Counted from the stretch's first letter, positions 46,499 through 57,869 are shown. The stretch: DNA of 64,000 nt from Cliona cf. orientalis (GCA_963930775.1 OZ005693.1:310001-374000), one strand, 5' to 3'. The notes: generated by a model from the sequence alone, not told the origin. Numbers and translations: made by a program.

Positions 46499-48157
46499 GC
46501 ATGCATTACCCACCTGTTACTTACTTTAGGTGCATGCACACACACTGCTTTGTGGGTGCCATGTACCTAGATGTGAGTGGCTCCCCTCTCTCACCTGATA
46601 TTGGGAACTCAGCATATTGCCAACACTTGACCAACCCATGTTTATCACATGCAGTTACATCTGTAAGCTCCTATACATGTAGGTGTACATTTCACATGTA
46701 CATGTACCTTAACTAATATCACATCCTCTTCGCACACTTTGAGTCCACATTGTACTATAATGTACTGTGTGTGTATTTGACATGTACTCTGTCAGCCATG
46801 CAGATCACGCTGCTCTGAAGATCAAGAGCGGCATGCACCCAGATTTTCTCCTTCATGTGGTATCTACAATAGCACCACTGACTTTGGCTGCCCAGTACTC
46901 TCATTAATGTGGCTCAATATTGTGCACACTGTATCACCTGCTTACAGTACTCATAAACAAGCATACAAGTTACATGTGCATCAAACCACAATGATTGAGT
47001 ACCCTCTCTAGTTGGTACAACTAGATTGAGGCTGGCAGCCAACCATTCCCATACAAGTACATAGGTGTGTTCATAATGTTGTATTGTAAAATTAAATGTG
47101 ATATTGCTGTATATATTACCAAGGCTACACTACTGAGACACCCTGATGGTATGTATATAATATATATCACACTTGCTCTGTGGTTGCACTCAAGCCTGCC
47201 TACTATACTATGTGCATGTTCACCTTGTTAAAGTTTGTCAACCGTGCTGCTGAAATTGTTGTATATATCTGAATACTGCTGTAAACATATAGATCCCTAA
47301 TGCTACTTATGGATTATCAGCAGTGTTGTAAATAAATAGGCATTAAGTATAATATTATAGTGTGCATACAGACACACATCCTGGGATTGAAACTGAATGC
47401 ATGCAACATACATGACTATCTTAGTGACAACTCGACATTCCGAAATTCCTTCCGGTGGAGTGATACCAACTAATCTCTTTGTTGTATCCTCATCATATGT
47501 CATACGGATGAGCTCCAAAAGGAGTGAAATGCATGCACTGATTTGTAGGCAGACTCTATCACAGCAAGTTCTAACTGGAGCACCAGGGATAATGAATACT
47601 CTATATGAAGGGTGCTATCCAAAACCATTGTCTATATAGGTCCTATATACTAGCAATCCCAATTGCAAGCTACAAACACATGACTAGTACTCTCCCTCAT
47701 GTATATATAACCATACTGTAGGATGGAGTACCACTCTCTAGCTGAGCTAGATTGAGTGCTGTCACAATTATTTCCAACTTAAACTGCTCAGACAAAATTG
47801 ATCATGTATGTACTCTTGGATTGCATTTCTATATCTGTCACACTTGAATTGTGATGTATGTTTAGGGGTGTGGTTCCCTTTTCACTGTTCTCCATCATTC
47901 CTATGCTGATCACCTCCGTGTTTATTATTTGTGCACTCCATTCTGCAGCACAGGTGCTCACTTTGACATTGTTCATGTGAACATTGTATCACTACCACTA
48001 TCTTGCTACATAGTTATCAACTGGATCATACTCGATAGTCTCAGACCCTTCGTGACATCCAGAAGCCATTCCAATACTGCACCTCCAGCTTTTCTCAATG
48101 GGTGGATCTTGCTCTTGCATCGTGGACAACGCACAGTCCCACCACACAATTCTGTGA

Positions 48158-48342
48158 TACCATAAATTACGAATATTTCGTACCTGAAATAATATTATTT
48201 CATGTGATACTTTTCGTGTTAAATAATTTTCGAATAGACTTTGTACTGCATTCTCGTTAATATTGCCAGGTGTATTTTTGTGCATTCAATTTTTGCACAA
48301 GCCAGGCTGTCTTTAACAAAGAAATATTTGCAATTTACGGTA
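48158..48342. mobile_element. MITE, TACCATAAATTACG / CAATTTACGGTA ends, diverged
   Basis: Imperfect TIRs (TACCATAAATTACGAATATTTC against GAAATATTTGCAATTTACGG-TA) enclose about 140 bp including TTCATGTGATACTTTTCGTG and GCACAAGCCAGGCTGTC. Older than the copy at 48460. Confidence 0.65.
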
Positions 48343-48459
48343 CACCTCAGTATTATTTCACTCCTTAGTATTACAGTTTTATATTGACTCGAATTCTAAT
48401 TTTTCACTAAGCACTTCATCATTATGCTCGTATACTATAGCATGTGATACTTTTCGTGT

Positions 48460-48649
48460 TACCGTAAATCGCGAATATTTCATGTCTAAAATATTTCATG
48501 TGATAAATTTTCATGTTAAATAATTTTCGGACAAACGACCCTGTACCGCATTATCGTTAATATTGCGTATGTATTTCGTGCGTTTAATTTTCGCACAAGC
48601 CAGGCTGTCCGAAAATATTTTAACAACGAAATATTCGCGATTTACGGTA
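48460..48649. mobile_element. 190-bp MITE, TACCGTAAATCGCGAATATT ends
   Basis: Near-perfect TIR (TACCGTAAATCGCGAATATT inverted at the end as ATATTCGCGATTTACGGTA). It sits exactly between two copies of a 211-bp direct repeat (48222-48432 and 48649-48860) and is related to the older element at 48158-48342. TA may be the target duplication. Confidence 0.72.
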
Positions 48650-50111
48650 ATAATTTTCGAATAGACTTTGTACTGCATTCTCGTTAATATTGCCAGGTGT
48701 ATTTTTGTGCATTCAATTTTTGCACAAGCCAGGCTGTCTTTAACAAAGAAATATTTGCAATTTACGGTACACCTCAGTATTATTTCACTCCTTAGTATTA
48801 CAGTTTTATATTGACTCGAATTCTAATTTTTCACTAAGCACTTCATCATTATGCTCGTATCATGTCAACACTTGGAAATGTGAATGGTAAAGGGTCACTA
48901 CCTACTGTAGCATTAAGACTGGGGATGTATACTATAGCATGTGAACGTTACTTAATACATGCACGTTCTATACATGCTGCTCACACACTAAGTTTACTTA
49001 CCTACTCAGTGCAGTTAAGGACTGTCTCATCTGTGTTCATCAATGAAATATACACATTTTCAGGAGCTAATACTAGTGCCTTGTGTGACAATTGAGTACT
49101 GATCATGATATTGAAATTGAAGCCCAAGTCTAGTACTTTCATAATATGAAACAATAAACCACAAATATCTAATCAATTAAGCGGTATAACCGCGATTAGC
49201 CACGCCCTCTGAAACACTATTTGTAGTTTTCCAACATTGTTCCTGTCAGATTTTCCTTACCTTAAGTAGACAAAGTTAAATCTAAGCTGCTTTTCTTGAT
49301 TTTCACCGAGGGAGATTCGGAAATAACATTGTGTTAAGAAAATAATTGCAAAAAACGCCTTTTCAGCTAGCCTGACGGCACGATCTTTCGCACACGCCCA
49401 CTAAGCGGAGCGAGCAGTCAACTGCTCCCTCGGCAGATCCTCGATAAATATCTCGAAGTTTAGCTTTCCATCATTCAAACTGCGAAACAACCCCTGGAAC
49501 AATGTTGGAACTCGCAGAACGAAAAAATTTGCTCGATTATTGCAGCTATGCGGCTACACAGCCGTGGCTTGTACTATGCCACTATCGGGTGACGTCACGT
49601 CTAACCGCTAATTGGCCACAAACATGCACGCTAAGTGGCCGTTAGTACGGCGCGCGCGATAAGACTTGAGACAGTCCTTAAAGGCACTGAGTACCTACCT
49701 GCAGATGAGGAAATGCCACTTTTACAGTGTTACAATTATATAGTTACGGCCTTTCAAAGTTTTCTCTTATGTTTGTGTAGAGAAGCTGTGCATTTGCAAT
49801 GTTTTCTGCCCACTGGATACGTAAGGGGCAGAGCCATGTGCACACAAACGTGATGAGTTTACCAACTTGGATAATAATTAGAGTATAGGCTGTCTAATTG
49901 TATGCCTTTTACTAAGCATCCACCTCAATAGCCATGCATTTGCAATGTTTTCACCCCACGCGCGCACATCAACGTGACGACCTTTACCCGATTTGCTTAA
50001 ATTTGCTGTATAGGCTGCCTGCTTGCATTACATGGCTCTACTATGCATCCAGCTCAACTATATGTGGTGGTTTTCGGACAATTTTTTTCTGCTTAGTGTG
50101 TGGTCTCCTTG

Positions 50112-50478
50112 AAAAAAAAAAAAGATTTTTAATTAATTAATTCAGGGGGAAACTGGGAGCACTTGGGGACATAATTTTTGCACCGGCGCGCAGAATGGAT
50201 CGAATGCAGAGATTTGACCTTCAGGAATTTTGATTCACACCTTAGAATCAAAGTTACAGCCCTTTGAAGTTTCCCCATATGTTTGTACAGGGAAGCCATG
50301 CGTTTGCAATGTTTCCGCCCACGCGCTACGTGAGGGGCGGGGCCACGCGCGCACATAAACGTGACGACCCTTACCAACTTTTGACAAAATTGCTGCCTGC
50401 TTGCATTGTATGGTTCCACTATGCACCCAGCTCGATTATATGGTGGTTTTTGGACAATATTTTTTTTCTGCTTAGTGT
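50112..50478. repeat. Short ACACTAAGTAG-family copy
   Basis: It has the short-copy core (GGGAGCACTTGGGG, GCATGCGTTTGCAATG, GCATTGTATGGTTCCACTAT) and ends TTTTTCTGCTTAGTGT, followed by a poly-A run; the left TIR is reduced to poly-A. Confidence 0.7.
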
Positions 50479-50515
50479 TCAGGTTGCCTTGAAAAAAAAA
50501 AAAAAAAAAAAAAGC

Positions 50516-51257
50516 CTAATTAGGCCTAATTAAGCATGTGGGCGTGTTCCTGGCACTGTGTGGAGTGTGTGCGTGTGCGTTAATGCTGGTTTTATTGCTT
50601 CCGATTGGGCGTGGCTTCACGGGCCAGTGCTTGGATATCGGGGCCTGGGACTTGGCCGCGGCGATAGGTGGGCGTGTCCCGGATGCGGTGGTGACCTTTG
50701 CACCCGACCAGGAGGCTTCGGGGGCGTGGCAGGAGGTCAAAGGTGAGGCCATGTCAGTTAATGAGGCACTGTACGCCGGTGCGATCGAGGGGACTGTACG
50801 GCTGGACGGAGGCTGACGATGGTTTGAAGCGGATGTGGTTGCGATGACGTGTTGTTATCCCGCCCACACAGGAAATGAGGTGAGCTCTTGTGTGGGCGGT
50901 GTGGCAGAACGGCCTCCGAGTGTTTGTGTGTGTTTTGGCCTTGAGGAAGCTGTGTGTTTTAATTGGGATTGATTGTGGGCTTCCGGTGGACATCCGGTGG
51001 CCAGTCGGCACGTGACTGAGAATGATGGTCCTTGAGGCGCAGGGTGGTGCTGTTTTGGGCGTGGCCTGGCCCCTCCCTTCCGGCTCGGCTTCCGGTCCAT
51101 GGAGGATATTAAATGAACACTTCCGGCTCTAGCAGCCACACCCCTGAGACCTGTGCAATTAAAAGGGCGTGGTTACACAACATGCACCTCACTAATGACC
51201 TTGATGTGGTTTAGGTGTCATATCCCCCACCTCACGCCCACGCAATTTAATGGTACC
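50516..51257. other. Right flank of the 15.2-kb element, GC-rich
   Basis: GC content is clearly higher than the surroundings. A 92-codon frame at 50538-50816 (MGVFLALCGVCACALMLVLL) and minus-strand frames exist, but none shows a known domain. The sequence is rich in GGGCGTGG/CCACGCCC, shared with the left end (36080-36250), so it is probably the structural end of the element. Confidence 0.5.
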
Positions 51258-52087
51258 TTAATTTGTTTGGTCACTCATTCTCCCAGTGATTCTGATCCTA
51301 CTGGCTAACATTGGTTTCTTTATAATGACCCTGGTTATCAAGTATAAAAACCAGAACAGAACTGAGCAGCACAAAGAAAAATCCAAGCAAGTTTGGTATG
51401 AATTTGCTATAATTATAGGATGACTCGGAGATAATAATATTATTGAATAAATCATCATTATTATTGTACAGGAATTGGTTGAAGGCCTCTATCTCTCTGA
51501 CTGTGGTGATGGGCATTACTTGGATCATTGGAGTTCTGGTGATAGAAGTTGAAGAGCTCTTTCCCCTCGCTTACATCTTCACCATCTTTGTGGCCTTCCA
51601 AGGTCTCTTCATCTTCATCTTGTTTGTGCTGCTCCAAAAACCAGTGAGAGAGAGCTACGCTAAATGGTGGAAGGCTACGGTCTCTGAGTCAGATTATCTC
51701 AGCAAATACTTTAACAAACCTTACCTCCACACTGGTCAGTGACTTATCATGTGACATATTAAATAGATCCAGTAATTAAAATTATATTTATATAGACCCC
51801 TCAGGGTATTATACCTTCTACTCTGAAATCACCAGAAGCTAATAGTGAAAAGCTCGAGTTGTCTCTAGGTGAAATTATCAAAAATCTGAATATCAAAGAA
51901 GGTACTGAACTGGATGAAGAACAGCCTCAACAAATTCCGTTGAAAGGAGAGCAGCATCCAATCACTGCATAGATAAAAGAAGAGCTTTAATAATAATATG
52001 CATCGTTCTCACAATAATCAAATTATTGTAGATGGTAGATCAACAAATTTTAGCTAATAAATCACCTCAAAATTTAATTATTTAATA

Positions 52088-52156
52088 AGTAAAGTTGATG
52101 GAAAGTATACACAATTTGCGCGCGCAAAATCTGGGCATGCGCAATAGGTGAGATTT
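52088..52156 (+). promoter_or_regulatory. Promoter block of R7, partly degraded
   Basis: The TTTGCGCGCGCAAA palindrome and GGGCATGCGCAATAGG (52133 onward) are kept, but the upstream GATCGTCAAAGTGACACGA part is shortened to GAAAGTATACACAA. Confidence 0.5.
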
Positions 52157-53389
52157 GTCCACGCCTCCTTTGAAGCCTCATAATATAATATTATTATAGA
52201 CAACTTCAAATGGCTTGCTAGCCTCAGCCTGAGTCCTTGCTAAGCTTTGAACAATCCAGACATCATGAACTTGTTTTATCTCTTGATTTTTCAGTGCGGA
52301 TTGCTTTGTTTATCGAAGGCCTCGCCTCGAAGCATATCAGGGTCAGTTTCGCCCTCTAGCACCGCGGCACATAATTTGTGCTAGTGGAAAAATTATAAAT
52401 GTCTATTACTCACTAAACGCAGGTTCAAATGGATGTGAATCTTTCCCCCTGGCTCCATCAGTTGGAAACAATTCAATTGGTGCTAATGTGAGATCCTACA
52501 GTGCGGTGGGAACACCTCAGAAGCCTTCCAGTCACTTTTGGAGACAGTGTCCAATCAGACATTAGGGACATTAGGCGACGGTATTATTGCTGGATTCTGT
52601 GGGGACAATGAAGGCATACCTCAGGTGTTTATCGCTCAATTTGGAGGTACACCTCTTCAAGGATTTAGAGAATGCAACAGTTCTGATCTAGTTTTGGAGA
52701 CAACAACAGAAGATGAAGGTACTGACATGACTACAATAAATATAAATACATTGGAATCTGATGTCCGAGATAGCATCATCATGGAGAATGGAAATTTCGG
52801 TTTAGTTCTAGTCCAGGTATGTTGAATTCATAGCACACATTCAAGCACACAACAACACACTATGCAGATTGAAAGCAGAATGTACACGAGTGCATTGGTG
52901 ATTCTGAATGACTCAGTGAGTCTCAGTGTGACTACAGCTGCTACTAGTAATGTGAACTTAACACAAGCCTCATATCTGCTCAGTGCTATAGTGAATGGTT
53001 TTGGCAACCAAACAATCGGGCAAGGTGTCAGTGAGGTATTCGATATTTTTCTCAATCTGAGGCTCATAATAGCATGCACATTCATACACATCAAATAGTT
53101 GGTTTTATCAACCGCCAGTGGACTCTTGGAAATTGCCCAAAACCGAGTTGAAAATGGAATAAATGTATATACTCCCATTGTAGTTTGCTAGCCCTATTAT
53201 CATAGTGATTCTGTTTTTATGCCTGTAATACAGAAACCAGATATCATTGCCGGAAGCACTCTGCTTCAAGTCACTGATCAGTTTGCTCTCAACAACCACA
53301 ACATATCTCATCCAGTCACAAGTGATAACATTGGTATGTAGCTATTGGCCTATAATAATGACACTAACTATTATGGTGGATATGGCATG

Positions 53390-53692
53390 TGTAATAATTA
53401 TTTACTTCCTGGTATCATGTTATTAATGATTATTGTATCATGCATGTATTAACTATTATTTCCTGTTACTGATTTTTGTAGGGCATTGCGCCTTAGCGCA
53501 ACCGGCCCCATTGTCTTTAGCGCCCTTGCGCATACGGACTCTTTGTTTTGTGTTTCTCATATGTATGTATTGCATGTATGTATCTATGCTGGCATTGCCA
53601 TATCTTGAGTCTCAATAATAATATCTCTATGCTGATATCGCCACCTAACTAAGCGTGCAGCTCGGTCGCTATAGGAACTGACAAACCTTACA
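53390..53692 (+). repeat. 5' LTR
   Basis: Direct repeat of about 303 bp, almost identical to 57924-58227; TG...CA termini. Confidence 0.93.
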
Positions 53693-53708
53693 ATTGGCGA
53701 CGAGGATC

Positions 53709-56700
53709 ATGGCAGATGAAAGTGGCGACGGTACGGGTTCCGGGAGTGGCATTGGGGACTCTAGCTCTACTGCTGCAGCTACCGCGGCTACTGCGCCCAC
53801 CGTTCGGGTAGCAGGAGTCATCGGGGTCGTAGCTCCTTTCAACGGTAAAGAGGAGGAGTGGATCGACTATGCAGAGCGACTGGAACATTATTTCATCGCG
53901 AACGACATAACTGATGTCGCTAAAAAGAGAGCAATTTTGCTCAATGCAGCGGGAGCGTCTACCTATCGTTTGATCAAAACCCTGGCACTACCCGGAGTAC
54001 CCAAAGACCTCACGTTTGAACAGATTGTTGAGAAGGTCACAGCTCACTACAACCCCAAACCATCAGTGATTATCAAACGCTTTGAATTCAATACGAGAGT
54101 TCAAAAGGAAGGGGAGTCCGTAGCCGAATTTGTAGCGGCACTTCGAAAGATTACGGAGCATTGTGAGTTCGGTACGTTTCTGGACGACTTATTACGCGAT
54201 CGTCTAGTGTGTGGAGTGCTCGACAAGAAAGTCCAGCATCGCTTCCTCCAAGAATCTAAACTCACCTACAAGCAAGCATTTGACATGGCTATAGCGGCAG
54301 AAGCAGCCCGCAAGGACGCAAAGCGACTCCAGGAACACAGGGAGGAAACACGTTCAGGGGAAACACGACCCCCTGAGACCGAGGAGAAACCGACTCCTGT
54401 CAATCGAGTGACAAAGAACGCACCTCGAACCGATGGCCGTGGCAAAACCGAATGCCACAGGTGTGGTGGAAAGCACCCAGCAGCTCGCTGTAAGTTTAAG
54501 GATTACGAGTGTCACTTCTGCAAGAAAAAGGGCCACTTAGCCGCCGTTTGCAGAAAGAAAAAGAGAGTTGCAGCGAGGAGCGAGCCTAAACGTGAACAGG
54601 CCCACCACATCACAGATAACTCCGACGACGATTACGACGATGAGTACAACTTGTATCGAGTCAGTAGTGGTTCGACAAAGCCACTGCTCGTAACCGTGAA
54701 ATTGAACAGTGTCGATACGGAAATGGAAGTTGATACGGGAGCGTCAGTCTCCATAATGAGCAAGGAGAAGTTTCAGCAGTTCCGAGGGAGCACCTCTGTT
54801 ACACTCCAGCCGTCCAAAGCAAAATTGTTCACTTACACAGGAGAAGCTATTGGAGTTCTTGGCTCCACAGAAGTGACAGTGGAGCACAATCAGCAGGTTG
54901 CTACCCTACCTTTGATCGTGACGAAGGGTGCAGGACCATGTCTACTTGGCCGGAACTGGCTAGCCAAGCTACGATTGGACTGGCAGCAAATATTCTCCGT
55001 CAGGACTGGTCGTACGTTACAGACGGTACTCGACAAGTATCCCGATGTCTTCAAGGACGACTTGGGGACAGTAAAAGGGCTCAAGGCGAAAATTCACATT
55101 GATCCGAAGGCCACGCCCTTGTACCACAAAGCGAGATCAGTTCCCCTGGCGCTAAGGGAGAAAATTGAGACAGAGTTGGATCGGCTTCAAGCACAAGGCA
55201 TCATAGAGCCTGTGCAGTTTTCGGAGTGGGCGGCTCCGATTGTCCCTGTCATCAAGAGCGACGGAAGTGTCAGAATCTGCGGTGATTATAAAGTTACCGT
55301 CAACAGGGTGGCCAAACTTGACAAGTATCCTCTTCCGCTCATCGACGATCTGTTTGCCTCATTGGCAGGCGGCAAGCGATTTACGACGCTTGACCTTTCC
55401 CATGCTTATCAGCAAATTGAGTTGGACGACGAGTCTCGACAGTACGTCACAATCAGCACCCATAAAGGATTATTCCGTTACAACCGGTTACCGTTCGGAG
55501 TGGCGTCAGCCCCCTCAATTTTTCAGAGGACGATGGAAAACCTGCTCCAAGGCATCCAAGGTGTCTGCGTCTATATAGACGACATCCTCATCTCGGGTCG
55601 TACCGATGAAGAGCACCTGGAGCATCTCGATGAAGTTCTCCGCCGACTAGCAGAAGCGGGGATGCGACTAAAGAAAAAGAAATGTGCTTACCTACTCTCA
55701 GCAGTGGACTATCTAGGCCACGTGATCAATGCTGAAGGTCTACGCACGTCAGATTCCAAGGTTGCAGGAATTGTGAAGGCTCCTGCTCCTCGAGATGTTT
55801 CAGAGTTGAGATCCTTCCTGGGACTCGTAAATTATTACGGAAAGTTTCTCCCAGACCTTGCAAACACACTCTCACCCTTGTATGCATTGCTGCAAAAGAA
55901 AAAGAAGTGGTCATGGGGTGCCAACGAAGAGGAAGCCTTCCAAGCAGTGAAAAAATTGCTACAGTCGTCTCGCGTACTGGTTCATTTCGACCCCAGCCTA
56001 CCTCTCATTCTGTCTTGCGATGCGTCTCCGTATGGGTTGGGAGCGGTGTTATCCCACAAGATGCCAAATGGAGAAGAAAGACCTGTGGGATTTGCATCTC
56101 GTACACTGACAGCTACTGAGCTGAAGTACTCACAGTTGGACAAGGAGGCTCTCGCGATTGTTTTCGGAGTCAAAAAGTACCACTCGTACCTCTACGGTCG
56201 ACAGTTTGTGTTGAAAACCGACCACAAGCCCCTAACACACATCTTTAAGGAGACTCGAGCTATTCCTACTCTCGCATCGGGCAGGATCCAACGCTGGGCA
56301 TTGATCTTAAGTGCCTATAGCTACACGATTCAGTACAAACCTGGCAAAGAAAATTCGAACGCGGATGCATTGAGTCGGCTCCCAGCACCAGGATCAAAGA
56401 AGGAACCACCGAAACCTCCCGAAGTAGTGCACTTAATGGAGTACCTTGACTCTTCGCCGGTGTCTAGTGCACAGATTCGAACGTGGACCGATCAGGATCC
56501 GTTGTTGTCGAAAGTTAAGAGATGGATTCTTTCAGGATGGCCCGACCCCACCCCGAGTGAAGAAGAAGAGCTAAAACCATTTTCAAGGAGAAGGTATGAG
56601 CTAAGTGTAGAAGATGGGTGTGTATTGTGGGGGAGTAGGGTAATTGTGCCTCAAAAAGGGAGACCCAGAGTTTTGAAAATGCTTCACGAAGCTCATCCGG

Positions 56701-57869
56701 GTATCAGCCGCATGAAAGGGCTTGCTAGGGGTTACGTCTGGTGGCCAGGTATCGATGAGGAGCTTGAAAAGTGTGTTAAGTCTTGTGAGGCATGTCAAGT
56801 CAATAGGAAATCTCCACCAGCAGCACCGATGCATGCGTGGTCCTGGCCCAACAAGCCGTGGTCAAGGGTGCACATAGATTACGCTGGGCCATTCATGGGG
56901 AAGATGTTTCTGGTGATCATTGACGCCCATTCGAAGTGGATGGAGGTCCACAAGACAGCCTCTAGCTCATCTACTGCTACTATCGGTTTACTCAGAACCA
57001 CGTTTGCGACGCTAGGCCTGCCTGAGGTGATTGTTTCCGATAACGCAGCCAACTTCACGTCCGAGGAATTTTCAGAATTTCTGAAGCGCAACGGAGTGAG
57101 ACATGTCCGAACCCCTCCATATCACCCTGCCTCAAATGGCCTCGCAGAGCGAGCGGTTCAGTCGTTCAAGGAGGGAATGAAGAAGCTGAAAGATGGTTCA
57201 ATTGACACTAAGTTGGCTCGCTTTCTTTTCAAGTACAGAATGACACCTCAAAGTAGTACAGGCATCTCTCCCGCTGAACTCATGTTTGGTCGTCGTCTAC
57301 GAACACAATTCGATCATTTACATCCCGATATGAGCAAGAAAGCACGTGATGCTCAACTTCGACAAGCCAAGGGGCACGATGTTCGTACAAAGCCGAGAGA
57401 ATTTAATGTTGGAGATCTAGTGTATGCAAGAAACTACAGTCCAGGTCCAATGTGGTTGCCTGGAGAAATTGTGGAGAAGCAGGGATCCACCTTGTACACT
57501 GTGTTATTGACAGATGGCCGGAGAGTTAGGAAACACACGGATCAGTTGATGACTCGAGTAAGGCCAGTTGAAACTGCTCATACTGAGAATAATGCGAGCA
57601 ATGGACCAGAAGAGTGTGATCCAGTTGAGTATCCAACTGTAGTTTTGCCTACTGAGACTGTTCCAAGTGCAGAGACAGGGAGTAGAGATACTCTCTCTGA
57701 AAGTGAAACACTATCTCCTGATCCCGAGCCAGAACCGAATCTGGACTTGACTGCTAATGGTGCAGACAACCCCGAACCTGAACAGGAGCAATCTGCACCT
57801 CCTGAGATACGACGTTCTAGTCGATCTAGACAACCACCTACGAGGTATGGTGATTACCGCACTTATTGA
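53709..57869 (+). CDS. gag-pol polyprotein of the Ty3/Gypsy element
   Basis: A single uninterrupted frame of 1386 codons from the ATG just after the 5' LTR. Parts in order: gag-like N-terminal region (about residues 40-210), CCHC zinc knuckles (about 245-290), retropepsin-type protease (about 330-430), reverse transcriptase (about 480-700), RNase H (about 760-880), integrase with zinc-binding and core domains (about 985-1240), and an acidic, Pro/Glu-rich C-terminal tail. Gag and pol are fused, as in several Ty3/Gypsy lineages. It belongs to the retrotransposon and not to the receptor gene it interrupts. Confidence 0.95.
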   Translation: MADESGDGTGSGSGIGDSSSTAAATAATAPTVRVAGVIGVVAPFNGKEEEWIDYAERLEHYFIANDITDVAKKRAILLNAAGASTYRLIKTLALPGVPKDLTFEQIVEKVTAHYNPKPSVIIKRFEFNTRVQKEGESVAEFVAALRKITEHCEFGTFLDDLLRDRLVCGVLDKKVQHRFLQESKLTYKQAFDMAIAAEAARKDAKRLQEHREETRSGETRPPETEEKPTPVNRVTKNAPRTDGRGKTECHRCGGKHPAARCKFKDYECHFCKKKGHLAAVCRKKKRVAARSEPKREQAHHITDNSDDDYDDEYNLYRVSSGSTKPLLVTVKLNSVDTEMEVDTGASVSIMSKEKFQQFRGSTSVTLQPSKAKLFTYTGEAIGVLGSTEVTVEHNQQVATLPLIVTKGAGPCLLGRNWLAKLRLDWQQIFSVRTGRTLQTVLDKYPDVFKDDLGTVKGLKAKIHIDPKATPLYHKARSVPLALREKIETELDRLQAQGIIEPVQFSEWAAPIVPVIKSDGSVRICGDYKVTVNRVAKLDKYPLPLIDDLFASLAGGKRFTTLDLSHAYQQIELDDESRQYVTISTHKGLFRYNRLPFGVASAPSIFQRTMENLLQGIQGVCVYIDDILISGRTDEEHLEHLDEVLRRLAEAGMRLKKKKCAYLLSAVDYLGHVINAEGLRTSDSKVAGIVKAPAPRDVSELRSFLGLVNYYGKFLPDLANTLSPLYALLQKKKKWSWGANEEEAFQAVKKLLQSSRVLVHFDPSLPLILSCDASPYGLGAVLSHKMPNGEERPVGFASRTLTATELKYSQLDKEALAIVFGVKKYHSYLYGRQFVLKTDHKPLTHIFKETRAIPTLASGRIQRWALILSAYSYTIQYKPGKENSNADALSRLPAPGSKKEPPKPPEVVHLMEYLDSSPVSSAQIRTWTDQDPLLSKVKRWILSGWPDPTPSEEEELKPFSRRRYELSVEDGCVLWGSRVIVPQKGRPRVLKMLHEAHPGISRMKGLARGYVWWPGIDEELEKCVKSCEACQVNRKSPPAAPMHAWSWPNKPWSRVHIDYAGPFMGKMFLVIIDAHSKWMEVHKTASSSSTATIGLLRTTFATLGLPEVIVSDNAANFTSEEFSEFLKRNGVRHVRTPPYHPASNGLAERAVQSFKEGMKKLKDGSIDTKLARFLFKYRMTPQSSTGISPAELMFGRRLRTQFDHLHPDMSKKARDAQLRQAKGHDVRTKPREFNVGDLVYARNYSPGPMWLPGEIVEKQGSTLYTVLLTDGRRVRKHTDQLMTRVRPVETAHTENNASNGPEECDPVEYPTVVLPTETVPSAETGSRDTLSESETLSPDPEPEPNLDLTANGADNPEPEQEQSAPPEIRRSSRSRQPPTRYGDYRTY

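Larger units (their letters stand above)
46499..50099. other. 3' part of the OTU-bearing repeat, no confident gene
   Basis: About 3.6 kb of AT-rich DNA with only short frames (46501-46716, 47397-47639, 48862-49095), none with a recognisable domain. It holds MITEs and a 211-bp direct duplication (48158-48860), and a GC-richer segment at 49190-49660 (GCGGTATAACCGCGATTAGC). It ends with the repeat family's 3' module (GCATCCAGCTCAACTATATG) and CTGCTTAGTGT at 50099. Confidence 0.5.
36067..51260. mobile_element. 15.2-kb TIR-bounded composite inserted in R6 TM5 exon
   Basis: TAAGGTACCATTTAATTGCG at the left is matched by the complement of CGCAATTTAATGGTACCTTA at the right, and the TIR runs on through TGGGCGTGAG. 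Exon pieces 36041-36065 and 51262-51395 add up to the normal 159 nt, so this is one insertion at CTCATTTG. The duplication is ambiguous (AT or ATT, depending on where the TIR ends). The outer 250 bp (left) and 740 bp (right) are GC-rich and probably the original element; 36325-50500 is filled by nested TIR repeats and the zinc-ribbon/OTU unit. No transposase is recognised. Confidence 0.8.
30460..51972 (+). pseudogene. R6: chimeric adhesion GPCR split by a 15.2-kb insertion
   Basis: Exons begin at 30460 (30430 ATG also in frame), 30805-31036, 31108-31398, 31458-31884, 31937-32268, 32350-32520, 32611, about 32730-32836, 33289-33487, 34668-34800, 35052-35119, 35242-35801, 35866-35968, 36041-36065 joined with 51262-51395 (exactly 159 nt, as in paralogues), 51472-51734, 51796-51972. 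The ectodomain to 33487 is R5-like; from about 34668 it is R2-like, including the following intron (CCATGGGTGGCTTCTGAAAA), so the gene is recombinant. Breaks: a deletion with frame change near 31737 in the reelin-like exon, a frame change near 32180 ending at TAG, loss of the donor after 32611, the 15.2-kb insertion in the TM5 exon, and a 5-nt loss near 51710. Confidence 0.8.

Noticed and set aside
47397-49095. Small ORFs 47397-47639, 47788-47976, 47998-48285 and 48862-49095
   Set aside because: Short, no homology I can recognise, partly inside MITEs or duplicated non-coding DNA.
50538-50816. 92-codon ORF in the GC-rich right flank
   Set aside because: No domain, overlapping frames on both strands are also open because of GC content, and it lies in a transposon end.
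36067-51260. Reading the 15.2-kb element as a Polinton because of its size
   Set aside because: No DNA polymerase B, integrase, capsid or packaging gene is visible, and the termini and target duplication do not fit.
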